From the NCBI GenBank assembly GCA_949357655.1, contig CASHTG010000009.1, positions 62,001 through 126,000 of the forward strand: 64,000 nucleotides of DNA. Direction: 5' to 3'. The position numbers and the translations under genes are program-made. Positions 37,501 to 49,251 of this stretch are shown in pieces; within the stretch, counting starts at the first letter, position 1, and every line of letters starts with the position of its first letter. Source of the DNA: Parascedosporium putredinis (taxonomy: Eukaryota; Ascomycota; Sordariomycetes; Microascales; Microascaceae). Under the pieces are notes generated by a model, which saw nothing but the letters and a program-made list of their open reading frames with translations, was not told the DNA's origin and did no database searches.

Positions 37501-39544
37501 TCCTCCTCAATCGATCCATGATACCGGGGTATTGAGGTAACTCCAGCTTCATTAGCATAACTTGGAAGCATACGTCGTAGATAAACCCAACTCTGGCGGG
37601 GCCCCACCCAATCCCCTTTCTCTGGCTTCACCTCAATTGCCAGCTTCAATCATTGATGTTTTGGGAGGGGTGCCTGCCCAGGCCCGTTCTCCCCATATTC
37701 TTATTTGTCCTTCAGCGTTATCCTATTTCCACTTGACCTCAATCGTACTTGTTGGTAGCCACCAAAATTACTGATGCTACAACGGCTCGCTCGCTTGTGT
37801 ACCTGGGGTCTACTTCTGCCGAAGCTGCAAGCTTCTGCATTGCCCGAAGCTTGCGTGGCTCCCACATCTTCTCGTTTCAATCTGGCCTGCGCCTTCCTCT
37901 AGGTTGCAACGGATGGTGGCCGAGATATTTAATTGATCACACAATGTTCCTCGCTTGTTTCGCCTGCGCAAAGTCTGTCATCAATTGATGCATCCGCCAC
38001 CATGCACCCTTCGTTCTTTGCCATCTTTTTCCGTCTCCGGTGCACCATCAAGTTTGCGCCGGCGGTCCTCTCTCGGGTCGTCCCCTTCTGGAGCCATATC
38101 TCCTGAATCGAGCCTCCTTGTTTCCCACTTTGGCGGGAGCTATGTCGTCATTAATTTTCCGGTGCCTCTCTAAGCCCATGCATGTACATAGGGAAAACAG
38201 GGAAACGGGAGTTCAAATCACCAAGTGCCACCGCGATCGTAATAAGAAAGAGTTCAAAGTTCCCATGAACAATCACTTGCTTGGAGAGGCTTGTGGCCCC
38301 TCCTTCCACCTTTTTCTTCCCTTCATTATTTCTCCGCCGCCCTCTCTCTAAGACAGTCCAATCTCTGTCACTTGCCCTGCTTAAACCTAGAGAAAACTCA
38401 GAGAACATCTCGAGACAGGACTTGTGGATTGTATCACCAGCACTAAGGTATTATCCCTAATCTGAAAGAATAAAATAAAGCGATAATAAAGTATAAAAAG
38501 ATAAACAAGAAACTGTAATAGGACCAAAACAAAAGAAGTACAAATCAATACAATATCAAATGCATGCTGTGCCCTGAGGACTATCCTTTCTCTTTGTACC
38601 GAGGTAAACTGTGTATTAGTATCTTTAGATTTTTTTTTTTTTAATTCTCCTTGCTGTGCTACTAGCTATTCTTTCTGTTTTACCTTTGAGCGCGAATAGA
38701 CGGACCTTCACCCTGGGCTCTCATTTCCTATCTAACCTCCTTAACTTGGAGTTCCTGCTTGGACCAAGGGTATTATTACCTTCTCGAATTAGTGCTTGCC
38801 TGGCGAAATCTTCAATTTCAATTCCTTGAGATAGTGCCGACCCAACTACGTCGCCCGAGGTATGCGTGGGAAACAGGGAGCCAGTGAACAAGGGAAGTGC
38901 TGGGGTGGCACCCATAATGGGTGTGCCTGGGATAATTTCCCCGCCCTGGTCTTCCTGCGGACAGGGCCTGTTGGAGCATCAAGGAAGAGACCGCAGATGA
39001 GTTGACTGTCCTCAGTCGTTCCTTGGAGCCTTGACGAAGAAGAAGCGGACGTGCCATTCGCGCCATTTTTCTATTCCGGAAAGTTAGAGTGTGGATTAAA
39101 CCAACCACATTCGCAACGAAATGCCCTCAAATTTAGTCCTCAAGCATAGTTACTTTACAAGTATGAAGCTGAGCAAGAGGAGGAGGGGACCGGAACACAT
39201 GCAACTGCATGACGAGAGCGGACTAGAAACAAATGCCAAGCCTAGGGTTCGAGGGTTCGACATCATTCGAGAACCTCAATGCACTTTCGATGAACCCTGA
39301 GCCGCACGCACGGCAATAGCCCCTTGCCGCAGGTCCCCTTCCGCTCCTCCCCACTCCCGTTCGAGCTTGTCCATTCTGGGAGACCAGAGCTCTTGTACCT
39401 GTACAAGACCGCTTTCGGCCTGAGCAGAGGTTCTTTCACGTCCCTCTTTCCTCTTTGGCGTGGAGATGAAAGATTGAGTGCGGACCCTAATAATACTTAA
39501 AAGCACACTGTAACCACTTCGTACCTTGAGCACTACTGTACCTC

Positions 39545-39560
39545 GGTACTCAAGAGTACC
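39545..39560. repeat. perfect inverted repeat GGTACTC-AA-GAGTACC
   Basis: A 7-bp palindromic arm with a two-base centre, overlapping a TACCTCGGTA copy (39539-39548) and close to further GTACC words. It could be a protein-binding site; it is too short-looped for a stable RNA hairpin. Confidence 0.6.
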
Positions 39561-42500
39561 TGAGACCTGAGAGCAACAGACCCTTGTCGTCTCTTAAGGC
39601 TGTGCCTGGGGTCGTTTCATCTCGTCGAACACACACGTGAGCAGGCGTCGATCTGGTATGAACCCTCGCCTTCAAATTACGAGGAATTCTTCAAGCCCGC
39701 GTCCGTCCACGCACTGGGGAGGCCTAGACTGAAGAGCGCGTCGATTCAGAGACAACAGAAAGAGGTTCCCCAAGACCGTCCTCGTCAAAATACTTTGGTT
39801 GAGAGGAACACGCTAGTGTTCAAACATCACAACAACCGCACAAGTTAATTACTATCGAGCCCATAGCTGCCGCTTCTTGCTTGGCTAGCTGGTGGCTATA
39901 AAGGCATATATGCCAGCTCTGCAAGTCACTTCGAAAATACACTCGACAGTGGATAAATCTCGGCGGATGAGGGCGCCAGGCGAAGGTGGCGAAGATCGTA
40001 TCAGAACTGTCAGAGAAATCACTCGAGACGGTTAGTTTGCAACATGCAAGCCATGACAGATCCAGCTCGGAATAATAGAACGACTTGGGATGCTTCGTCT
40101 GTTGATTTCGATGAATGGATAGACTGATAGATCGATCGATTGAGCCCTGGCCAACTTACTTGACATCTTGAATCCAGAAATATTACGCTCTTTGGGACCC
40201 TCGCGTCAAAGTACCACTCCTGAAATGGAGACCCCTTCAGGAGGTATAATAATAGTCGAGATAACCCTCCTAGCTTGACCAGACACTTTGTTTGTAACGA
40301 CGGCGTTACCTCCCTTCACCTTCCGCGGGGAGGGATGAATACCGGGATGAAGCCTGTTAACGAAGAGGGAGGGTGAATCAAATCTTCCAAGGGTCGGGGG
40401 CAGCGCCCGTCCGGCGTGGGCGCGGGCTCCCCGCCCCCCAGGATCAAACAATGCAAGGGCCAGGCATCTTGAGCACTTGATAATATTATTAATTCGCTTC
40501 TTCTTTTCCTCCTCCCTGCCTTTTTCATTCCCCCTCACGACTGCTCCGCTGTGACTTATCTCCGACATGATTGGGCCCTCCCCTTGATTTTTTTCTTTAC
40601 TTTAAAATTCTTTTTCTTCTTTTCAGATTGCAAGATCGGCCCTGCCGTTTTCAAGGAGAATCAAAAGAACTATCCAAGTGCTAAGCCGAGAAAGAGCCCA
40701 AAGAAAGGAGTTGGGCGGCACACGAGTGCACGCCCCCACCCCCTTATTTTTTGTCTTTTTTCTTCTTCTTTTTCTTTCTGTTTTTCTTTTCTCTCCCCTA
40801 ACACGGGACAGGCGGCATGCTTCTCATTCAAGGACCATAGAATAATAATGTCAATTTCACATGGATAACAATACAGGTTCTAGAAGCGACTCGTTCCTAA
40901 TTCGCGAGGATCGCCATGTGTCAAGCCTAGATTTGAATGATGCCGCCTCCTAGCTCCCCCTTTTGAGCAGTTCCTCGCTCCGGAGGACAGCGGCATTGCC
41001 TTGCCTCAGCCCAGGACTTCGTGGATCCGGGGAGACATTAACAAGGCTAAGGATGGGCGCTGGAGGCAATGCTGGCGAAGCGTTCGGCTAGGCCGCGGTG
41101 TGCATCATTGATGTGTGCGTCGGACCCTTTGTTCTGCCCCCTTGGGTTCCGGTGAGCAAAGGTAAGATGAGATCGTCCCGACGCAAGGTGAAGGTCAGGG
41201 GAACGGGGATTCAAGGCGGCGGTCTGATAATTCATGTTCCTTCCTTCCTTCCTTCACTGCCCTTCTTGCCTTTGCTCGACGAAAGAAGAGCACATGCGAG
41301 GTCTGGAGCCATTTATTCCCTTCCCGTGGCTAAGCCATACCCCGTCCTTTGCCATGTTGTGTCACCGAGATCTCGGCGCGGCCTGTTATCCTCGTACCCA
41401 ACAAGTCTACGTTTGACGAAACTCGCAATGTCCTCTTCTATCTTCCCTCCGAACTAAAGGCTTCATGGCATCTACGAAAGCCTTACTTGTAGAGTATCAC
41501 ACGATCGAGCGCAAACGAAACGGAAACACGCGATGCTACGTTCATCCAATAATCTAGGAAAGGAGGGGGACAGCATCGAAGAAGTTGGCGAGACAAGTCG
41601 GTGGGTTGATAGACTTGGGAATGTCGCGCAGGTGAGAAGGGAATGGACAGATCCCGCCAACCACCCCTTTGCCAACTTATGGGTTTATTTTTACCTTTTT
41701 CTTGCTCGTTCCCCGGGCGCTGGTGTTTGAAGACAAGGGTCGGGAGAGAAGGGGTGTGCGCATGGAGGGTCTCTGCCGGTGCGGTCTGAGCGGATGGCCC
41801 AACACAGCCTTGGAGACAGGAATGTTTCGGTGGCGTGTTTGCTGTTGTTGTTCAAAGTGCCGTCCTTCCTTTTTCTTTCGAGAAGCACGAGAAGCTCTAG
41901 ATCTTCGCCTGGGGGTCATCACACTAGAGCCTGCCGGTTAGAGATGTGTGGGGTTTGCGAACCTAGGGCGAGGGACCGCTGGATGAGGGAAGAGGACATA
42001 CCATCTCGATGTCATCTGCTCTGCTTGGGGAAGTGGTCCCCTCTGAACAGGTTTAGCATGCTTTTCTCATCAGCCCAGAATTACCGACCGATCTCGAGTA
42101 TCAAGTTTAGTCTCAAGTTCAACTTCGAAGATCCCGTCGTCGCAGAGTAAACCGAGCAAGGAAGGGTCTTTAGCACAACTGAGGGCAGCTGCTCGAGGAA
42201 CCGCATCAATTTCACGTTGAATCACTGCAGACAAAAACACTTTCGCCCATTACCAACATCCAGCCGACGTCGAGGAAATCACTGCCCACCAGCCTACTCT
42301 TTTTGATCGTGGGGTGAAACGCGAGGCGTACGTGTACTTTTCCCCTGCTTTTTTTTTTTTTCGCGTCCCGCAGTGCACGTATCACGCCGTCTCCACAGAT
42401 GGATCCTGAATATTATTATTAGTAGCACCTTTCACGCCAGGGTCTCTGAGCGGAGAGATATCAAGGATGGCGTCGATAGCTTAAACAGAAGGTGTCGTAC

Positions 42501-43997
42501 GTGCGACGACACCTAAATGCACGATACAAATTTTAAGGTCATGAGCCACTGGCTAGGACTTGCACGTAGCGACCTTCTGAAAACGGATAGTCTCATGTTA
42601 GATACCGCGCTGCTCGCCATCTATTAACGGGTCAATTCGAAACGGGCCATATCCCTTGGCGGGGGCTTGTTTCCACTTGCTCTCTCAACTCGTCCTTGCC
42701 ATCAAGGTTCGCGGTGTCTAAGGTTGCCGCTGAGACTACACGACCGTTCCGTTGACCCCGGCGCTCCGACCAAACTCAACTTGACCCGAGGTCCACATCT
42801 CCGCCACCCCCCTCTCCCCCGGGCCCCACCATCGACTCTGCTTCTGGCTATATGCGCTGGGGATTTAATAGGGGTTCGACGGACTCAAATTTTTCACTTG
42901 GAGGGGTTCGATAAGGAACCAAAGAGGCAAAGGATAGGCCTAGAGGGTGTCTGAATAGTGCGGGTACATCGCCCTCAGCCTAACGGGGCTCCGGCTCGGT
43001 CAACGTTAATTCCCTCTCCGCCGGTCCGGTGTCTAGATTGCCGTCCTGGCCATGGCAGAATACGATGAACGAGGCCTCGGAAAGTTTGATTCTAGACCTA
43101 GCCGGCACATAAGCTGGAAGGTTTAGCTGCCAGTCCCTCCCGCTACCTGTGCTTAGCATTGCCCTGATTTCAGCACCATTTTCTCCTTCGAATATAGATG
43201 GAGATCTACGTCAGTATGAAGCTAATACTCAACACCCGAGGTGGAAGGAACATCTCCAAACTTCATCTATGCATGCCGTGATCTTCCGACTTGGAAGGCC
43301 GCTAAAAGGAAGCAAAAGGTTGTGAAGAAAGAGGCCATCTAGGAACGTTGAAGAAACTTGGGAGACCCAGGAACTACTGAGGTAGGCTCCGAAAGATTTT
43401 GGTTGCCTTAGCTTCGGTTGGATAGAGGCCGGGGAGCGGGGAAGGGGGAGGGGAGGGGAAGGGAAGAATGAGACAACCATGGTGAAGGGGAAAGCTAAAA
43501 GTGAGACAGCTTGCAGCTAGAGGCGTGGAGGCCGCGAAAGGTGCACTAAAACACGTCATGATCATGGATTAGGGGCGACGACAGAGGCTATTGCCCCTTC
43601 CACCCCTCCCATCGGATCATTGAAATCCACGCTACCGGGCCGACAACGCCACCGCGATGGCAACAAAGCCCACGCCCAAAGGCCCGGTGAAGATAAGAGT
43701 GGGCGGCGGAATACGATGGGGAGGGAAACTTGACGGAAAGAGGAGAGACAGCAAGGCGCGCTAGTCAAAAGCCATGGGAAATAAGGATAGTCAAACCTTG
43801 GCTTGAAGAAAGTTTTTCCTTCTTTCTTATAAAGTAAGGGGAAAGAGGAAAGCAAGTCACCAGAGTTAAGAGCAGAAAAAGGCAACATCTGGGCCGAGTG
43901 GGTACAAACTCAAGGGGAGGGAGTGACATTTCTAAGAAAGCAAATTTGGATTTCAATTCTAGTTCATGGTGGGGATATAACGTTTTGAGAGCAAGAA

Positions 43998-44011
43998 AGA
44001 GAGAGAGAGAG
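43998..44011. repeat. GA dinucleotide repeat
   Basis: A short GAGAGA tract in the region downstream of PRP31. Confidence 0.7.
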
Positions 44012-44251
44012 CGAAAAAAACAAAAGATTTGCAACCTAATGCAGTCCCGAAGCCAACCTTACACCCCTCAACCCTTGCAAGACGCCCAGCCCAATGCATT
44101 TTGTGTAAGATACAATACAGTTAATACGAAAGAGAGAGAAGTGGAGAGAACCAGATGACCGAGAAAGGGGGATCAGGAGAGGCACGCTGACCGACGTGCG
44201 AGATACCTCAGAACCCCACACGACAGGAAACAGACTCGATTCTCCTCACTT

Positions 44252-46166
44252 TTAGGGGATGGGAGGTGGCAGCATTTTGCCCGCGCCCGTATCCACCTTC
44301 TTGGCGGGAGGAGGTAGGGAGGGGATCTTGAACCCTCCGTTGGAAGAGGCCTGGCCGACTTGCGTAAAGGTACCGCCCTTGAACCAGCGGTCTTCGTCCG
44401 CTTTCCGCTTCCTGCTAAGCTCTTCGCGCACCTTGGGGTCCACCAACTCAAGGCCCTGGACCGGAGTAAATGTCAGGGATGAAGCGGTTCCGGCAGTGCC
44501 GCCGCCGCCGATAGTGCTCCCAACGCCTGATGCGCGCAGGCCCTTGCCCCTCAGGTCAATGTTGGAGCTGGCTTGGTTGAATCCGCGTAAGGACGAAGAG
44601 AGGCCGTTGAGGGGCGTGGCGCCGCCCCATCCCTTGTGCTTAGCGCTGAGCTTGGCCCTTGTACGTTGGTCAATTTGGAGCGCGCGGATTCGGCCGTCGT
44701 TGGCCTGTCCGATCATGCCGAGACCTGCCGTTCCATCGCCCGTGCCGTAGCCCACTTCAGCCTCTTCTTTCCCAAACGCCATTCTATTCTGTGCTTTGCG
44801 CAGGTCCGTCATGGCGGTGGCCTCCTTGGCCTTGCGCGCTCGCCTGCCTCCTCGCTTCTTGGAAGGCTTGTCGTCCGGCGCGGGAAGAGCGCGCTGTCCC
44901 TTGTTCGGGGGGCTCCGTCAACTTGTCGAGCCTCTCTAGACAGGCCGTCTTGAGTTGTTCTCCGATGGCTCCGCTGGCGCTTTCATGTATACGATCGACA
45001 CGCGCCGCCATGACGAGTTTGGCCGAAACGATGCGCATGGCCTGCCTCTTAAGATCATTTGGTATGCCCCGAATCATGGGTGAGTGGTAAATGAAGCCCT
45101 GTTGCCGGATACCGACGTTGGTGGCTAGACCAGGGGTGGCCTGCCTTTTGGAACCCCAGGCGGCGATATTGCAGGCAGGCGTCTTAGAGAGACCCGTTAA
45201 ACCGCCAGCGGCGTTGAGGAGTTGGGCGGCTGTCAGAGAGCCGATTAAGGCAGTGAGATTGGGGGCGAAGATGTTCATCCGCGACTGCACATATTCTGTG
45301 AGTGTGGCTTTGGCCTTGTCAAGAGACACAATCATCTCGCAGGCGCGCAGCACGCGGCCTAATTCGTCCTCGCTCATCTCATGACCCTTGGTCGTGGTCG
45401 CTTCAACAGTGACAATCATGAGCGACGGGCCATCTAAGACGGACCGTAGGGAGGTCTTGAGTGGGTTGTCGGTGGAGTTTTGTAGCTTCTTGATGCCATC
45501 GGCATCCATGGGTCCGTTTCCCAGGATGGCGACGACTTTTGCATACTCGAGAGGGTTACTGATGAGAGTTTCTAGCTCGGGGAATCTCGCAGAGTAATGG
45601 TCTCGGATGAATTTGTGCACCAGAACGATTTCGCTGTCGATGTGAGTAGAGAGGCCATTGGATTGGGTCAGAAGCTGGTATTCGGGATGATCCTCGACAT
45701 TTCCGACAACATTTGTCTGTCCCTGAGATCTGCACCTTTCGATTTTCTAGAGAAAAAAATAATGGAACCAAAGTAGTTAGCTAAGACTGCGTTCGGAAAA
45801 GGAAAAAAATTGTAAACAAGTATCACTTGAAAGGGAAAAGAGAATCTAATGGGGCGGGAAGCTCACCTCAAGGACGGGAATTAGAGTATCCATCAACGTT
45901 GCCACACTTCGGACATCCTTGACAACGCCGAGCTTCATCTTTTCGACCTTGGCCTTGGCTTCTTCGGCGTCATCACCGAGGGCCTTTGCGCCATCCGCAG
46001 CATCTATCATTTCCTCATCTTCGTCGTCTTCCTCAACATCGCTCATGTCACCGAGGGTGGATTTGCGGCCCGCGTGCGCATTCTCTTCAGGCGCGTCATC
46101 ATCGGCAACCTCTTCTTCATCGAAGTCTTCGAAATCCTGAAGCAGTTCGTCGGCGATCGTGGCCAT
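44252..46166 (-). CDS. PRP31: PRP31, U4/U6 snRNP splicing factor, one frame break
   Basis: Binds the U4 snRNA 5' stem-loop together with Snu13 and is needed to form the U4/U6.U5 tri-snRNP. Exons on the minus strand: 46166-45867 and 45746-44252, with a 120-nt intron; about 598 residues. The N-terminus is strongly acidic (a DEEEVADDD stretch and VEEDDEDEEM). The Nop domain spans roughly residues 130-380, with segments such as MIVTVEATTTKG, APNLTALIGS, and NIAAWGSKRQ. A basic patch (KKRGGRRARKAKE) precedes the Prp31 C-terminal domain, which starts about residue 413 with MTDLRKAQNRMAFG. The frame breaks at the run 44907-44912: six C on the coding strand where eight (TEPPPNKG) or five would be in frame. 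It shares an upstream region with CLF1. Confidence 0.96.
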
Positions 46167-46779
46167 GTTGGGCGCGTAAAGAGGAGAGAGGACTGTCGCT
46201 TGCTGGGGTTAGAACGAGCCAAAGGTCGTCGCCCGGCGATGCAAAGCGGGTTTGATGCAAGGGGAAAGGAGGGGAGGGAGAGGGGGCACTCGATCGATGG
46301 CAAAGTAAGGTCGAACAAGTGCGTTGACCTAAAGAGAGGCGTTAGTTTCACGAGGCTGAAATTTTGGCGTGGGCAACTTGCAGCTGCCTTGCAGTCAAAT
46401 GGAGGTCTGTGCACACATACCCGCCTTTTCATTGGCTGTATCCGAACCGTGATCCACCGTCGACTTCTGCCATCTCATCCATCTAAACCACCCTTCTATT
46501 GATGGAAGTGATAAGTTTTCCACTATCACAATTGTCCAGTTCGCCATAGCACTTGGAGGATCCGCAGCACGGATGCTAAAACAGGGTCACAGCTACGCAT
46601 CCGTCCCTTATCTTATGCGATCCCCCATCGTCACACACCCCGGCTTTTGGGATAATCACGAAGCTCAATCCAACCAGGCTCGTTAGCCTCGCCGAAGACA
46701 CGACAGTAAACCCTCTAAAAAAGAGAAAGAGGTCACTCTCGTCCCCTTCTTCCCCCGTGGTCCTTCACCATTTGCGGCC
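46167..46779. promoter_or_regulatory. shared divergent promoter of PRP31 and CLF1
   Basis: A 613 bp interval separating the start codons of two splicing-factor genes that point away from each other. No TATA box was seen near either start; the CLF1 side is CT-rich just before its ATG (about 46735-46770). A bidirectional promoter is inferred from the arrangement. Confidence 0.6.
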
Positions 46780-48813
46780 ATGGACGCGCCACGAGGACCT
46801 CCCAAGGTCAAAAATAAGGCCGCTGCGCCAATTCAGATTTCGGCCGAGCAGCTCTTGCGGGAAGCTGTCGACCGGCAAGAGGTTCCTATTCAAGCGCCGA
46901 CGCAGCGATTTGCTGATCTCGAGGAACTACACGAGTACCAAGGTCGGAAACGAAAGGAATTTGAAGACTATATTCGAAGAAACCGCATCAACATCAACAA
47001 TTGGACGAGATATGCAGCATGGGAGCTGGAGCAAAAGGAGTTTGCGCGCGCGCGCTCCATCTTTGAGCGAGCGCTGGATGTCATGCCCAATAATGTTGCT
47101 CTCTGGATTCGGTACATCGAGTCCGAGATGAAGTCGAGGAATATCAACCACGCGCGAAACCTACTCGACCGTGCCGTCACGATCCTTCCGCGCGTGGACA
47201 AGCTGTGGTACAAGTATGTGTACATGGAGGAGATGCTAGGCAATATCCCGGGCACACGGCAAGTGTTTGAGAGGTGGATGAAGTGGCAGCCTGATAAGGC
47301 GGCATGGAGCGCCTTTATCAAGCTCGAGAAGCGCTACGGTGAGTACGATCGGGCTCGGGATATCTTCCGGGCCTTCACCATGGTCCACCCTGAGCCGGAA
47401 AACTGGATCAAGTGGACGAGGTTCGAAGAGGAGTACGGCACAAGCGAGCTCGTGCGCGAAGTATTTGGGGAAGCTATCGAGGCCCTCGGGGATCAGTTTG
47501 TGTCGGAGAAGATCTTTTTGGCCTACGCGCGGTTTGAAGCCAAGCTCAAGGAGTACGAGCGGGCGCGGGCCATCTACAAGTATGCGCTCGACCACCTCCC
47601 TCGCTCGCAATCCATGACGCTGCACAAGGCGTATACAACGTTTGAGAAGCAATTTGGAGACCAGGATGGCATCGAAGACGTGATTCTATCGAAGCGCAGA
47701 GTGCACTACGAGAACCAGGTCAAGGAGAACTCCAAAAACTACGATGCCTGGATCGACTATGCGCGCCTGGAGGAGACGTCGGGCGACTTTGACAAGGTTC
47801 GAGATGTCTACGAGAGGGCGGTGGCGCAGATCCCGCCTACCCAGGAGAAGAGGCACTGGAGGCGCTACATCTATCTATGGATATTCTACGCCATTTGGGA
47901 GGAGGTGGAGGCCAAGGACGTTGTGCGGGCACGGGAGATTTACAAGGTGTGCCTACAACAGGTGATCCCGCACAAACACTTCACTTTTGCCAAAGTGTGG
48001 CTCCTCAAGGCCCACTTCGAGGTCCGCCAAGGCGACCTGACGGCGGCGCGTAAGGCACTCGGCCAAGCCATCGGGATGTGCCCCAAGGACCGGCTGTTTA
48101 GGGGTTATATCGAACTCGAGCTGAAGCTGTTTGAGTTTGTGAGGTGCCGCACGCTATACGAGAAGCACATCGAGTGGAACCCTGCCAACTGCCAGACATG
48201 GATCAAGTTTGCAGAGCTGGAACGTGGCCTGGACGACCTAGACCGCGCCAGGGCCATCTTCGAGCTCGCAGTCAACCAGCAGGTTCTCGACATGCCGGAG
48301 CTACTGTGGAAGGCGTACATTGACTGCGAGGAAGAGGAAGGCGAGTACGAGCGGGCACGAGAGTTGTATGAACGACTTCTGGAGAAGACAGACCACGTCA
48401 AGGTCTGGATCAGCTACGCGCATTTCGAAATCAATATACCAGACGAGGAGGAAGAGGAGGAAGAGGAAGAGGAAGGCGATGGTCGCCCCGTGAGCGAGGA
48501 GGCCAAGGCGCGGGCGCGCAAGGTGTTTGAGCGAGCTCACCGAACGATGCGAGATAGGGATCTCAAGGAGGAGAGGGTGACGCTTCTCAACGCTTGGCTT
48601 TCGTTTGAGCGCATCCATGGGACAGAGTCCGAGGTGGAGGGAGTGCAGAAACAGATGCCCCGCAGGGTCAAGCGGCGCAGGAAGCTCGAGGACGACACGT
48701 GGGAAGAATATGTGGACTATGTATTCCCGGCGGATGACCAGCAGCTCAAGAGCCTGTCCAACGTCATGGCCCTCGCAGCAAAGTGGAAGCAAAGCGGCGG
48801 GGCTGCGTCTTAG
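46780..48813 (+). CDS. CLF1: pre-mRNA splicing factor CLF1 (crooked-neck, HAT repeats)
   Basis: Scaffold of the NineTeen-complex-containing spliceosome, needed for tri-snRNP addition and spliceosome activation. One uninterrupted exon of 677 residues, close to the usual length. At least ten HAT (half-a-TPR) repeats can be seen as recurring W-x-x-Y/F-A and RARxIFERA patterns, for example WTRYAAWELEQKEFARARSI near residue 75 and WIKFAELERGLDDLDRARAI near 475. The N-terminus (APTQRFADLEELHEYQGRKR) is typical. An acidic run of ten Glu lies near residue 555, in a loop between repeats. It is the longest undamaged frame in the window, with strong GC-ending codon preference. Its start is set by the first ATG, after a CT-rich leader. 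Confidence 0.98.
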   Translation: MDAPRGPPKVKNKAAAPIQISAEQLLREAVDRQEVPIQAPTQRFADLEELHEYQGRKRKEFEDYIRRNRININNWTRYAAWELEQKEFARARSIFERALDVMPNNVALWIRYIESEMKSRNINHARNLLDRAVTILPRVDKLWYKYVYMEEMLGNIPGTRQVFERWMKWQPDKAAWSAFIKLEKRYGEYDRARDIFRAFTMVHPEPENWIKWTRFEEEYGTSELVREVFGEAIEALGDQFVSEKIFLAYARFEAKLKEYERARAIYKYALDHLPRSQSMTLHKAYTTFEKQFGDQDGIEDVILSKRRVHYENQVKENSKNYDAWIDYARLEETSGDFDKVRDVYERAVAQIPPTQEKRHWRRYIYLWIFYAIWEEVEAKDVVRAREIYKVCLQQVIPHKHFTFAKVWLLKAHFEVRQGDLTAARKALGQAIGMCPKDRLFRGYIELELKLFEFVRCRTLYEKHIEWNPANCQTWIKFAELERGLDDLDRARAIFELAVNQQVLDMPELLWKAYIDCEEEEGEYERARELYERLLEKTDHVKVWISYAHFEINIPDEEEEEEEEEEGDGRPVSEEAKARARKVFERAHRTMRDRDLKEERVTLLNAWLSFERIHGTESEVEGVQKQMPRRVKRRRKLEDDTWEEYVDYVFPADDQQLKSLSNVMALAAKWKQSGGAAS

Positions 48814-49224
48814 GATACAAACCCTCGTGCCGTGTTTGGGCGGGGGGAAAGGTGTAGTCCGATAGGGGTCACACCATGGGGGCAGCTAGAGAGTGGCGGG
48901 GGATGCAAACCGACGCAAGGCGGGCCATGTAAATTTGACGTAGAACGAAACAAAAGAAAAAGCGAGGCCAAATGTGAGAAAGGCCAGCTACGATCCAACC
49001 GAACCTTTTGCGCATGTAACTATCGTCGGCCGAAACAGGTCCATCGATGTGAGGACAACACGGAGGAGGCACATTTTGTGTATCGTGAAACTAGTTTCTG
49101 CTAGGTCTGTGAACCGAATCGCAGCCATGGATTGGCGTTGCGAGAGATAGTCCACAAGCACACCCGAAGAGAACACTTGAAGGGCATCAACCTTGTTGAA
49201 GCTATCGTCATCCACCAAGACCAA

Positions 49225-49251
49225 AGCATAGCAGCATAGCAGCATAGCAGC
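49225..49251. repeat. AGCATAGC tandem repeat
   Basis: Three copies of an 8-base unit plus a partial fourth. A small minisatellite in the CLF1 3' flank. Confidence 0.85.

Larger units (their letters stand above)
28461..44251. other. 15.8 kb region without a supported gene
   Basis: This extends from the C2H2 start codon to the PRP31 stop. Open frames here are short (the longest is 35840-36481, 213 codons) and show no domains, no consistent intron pattern and no codon bias like the neighbouring genes. Content visible: pyrimidine-rich stretches, poly-A and poly-T runs, scattered repeats of TACCGAGGTA and ATCAATTGAT, and short GA repeats. The stretch next to 28460 must contain the C2H2 promoter and leader. 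Lineage-specific genes broken by frame errors, or non-coding transcripts, cannot be excluded. Confidence 0.5.
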
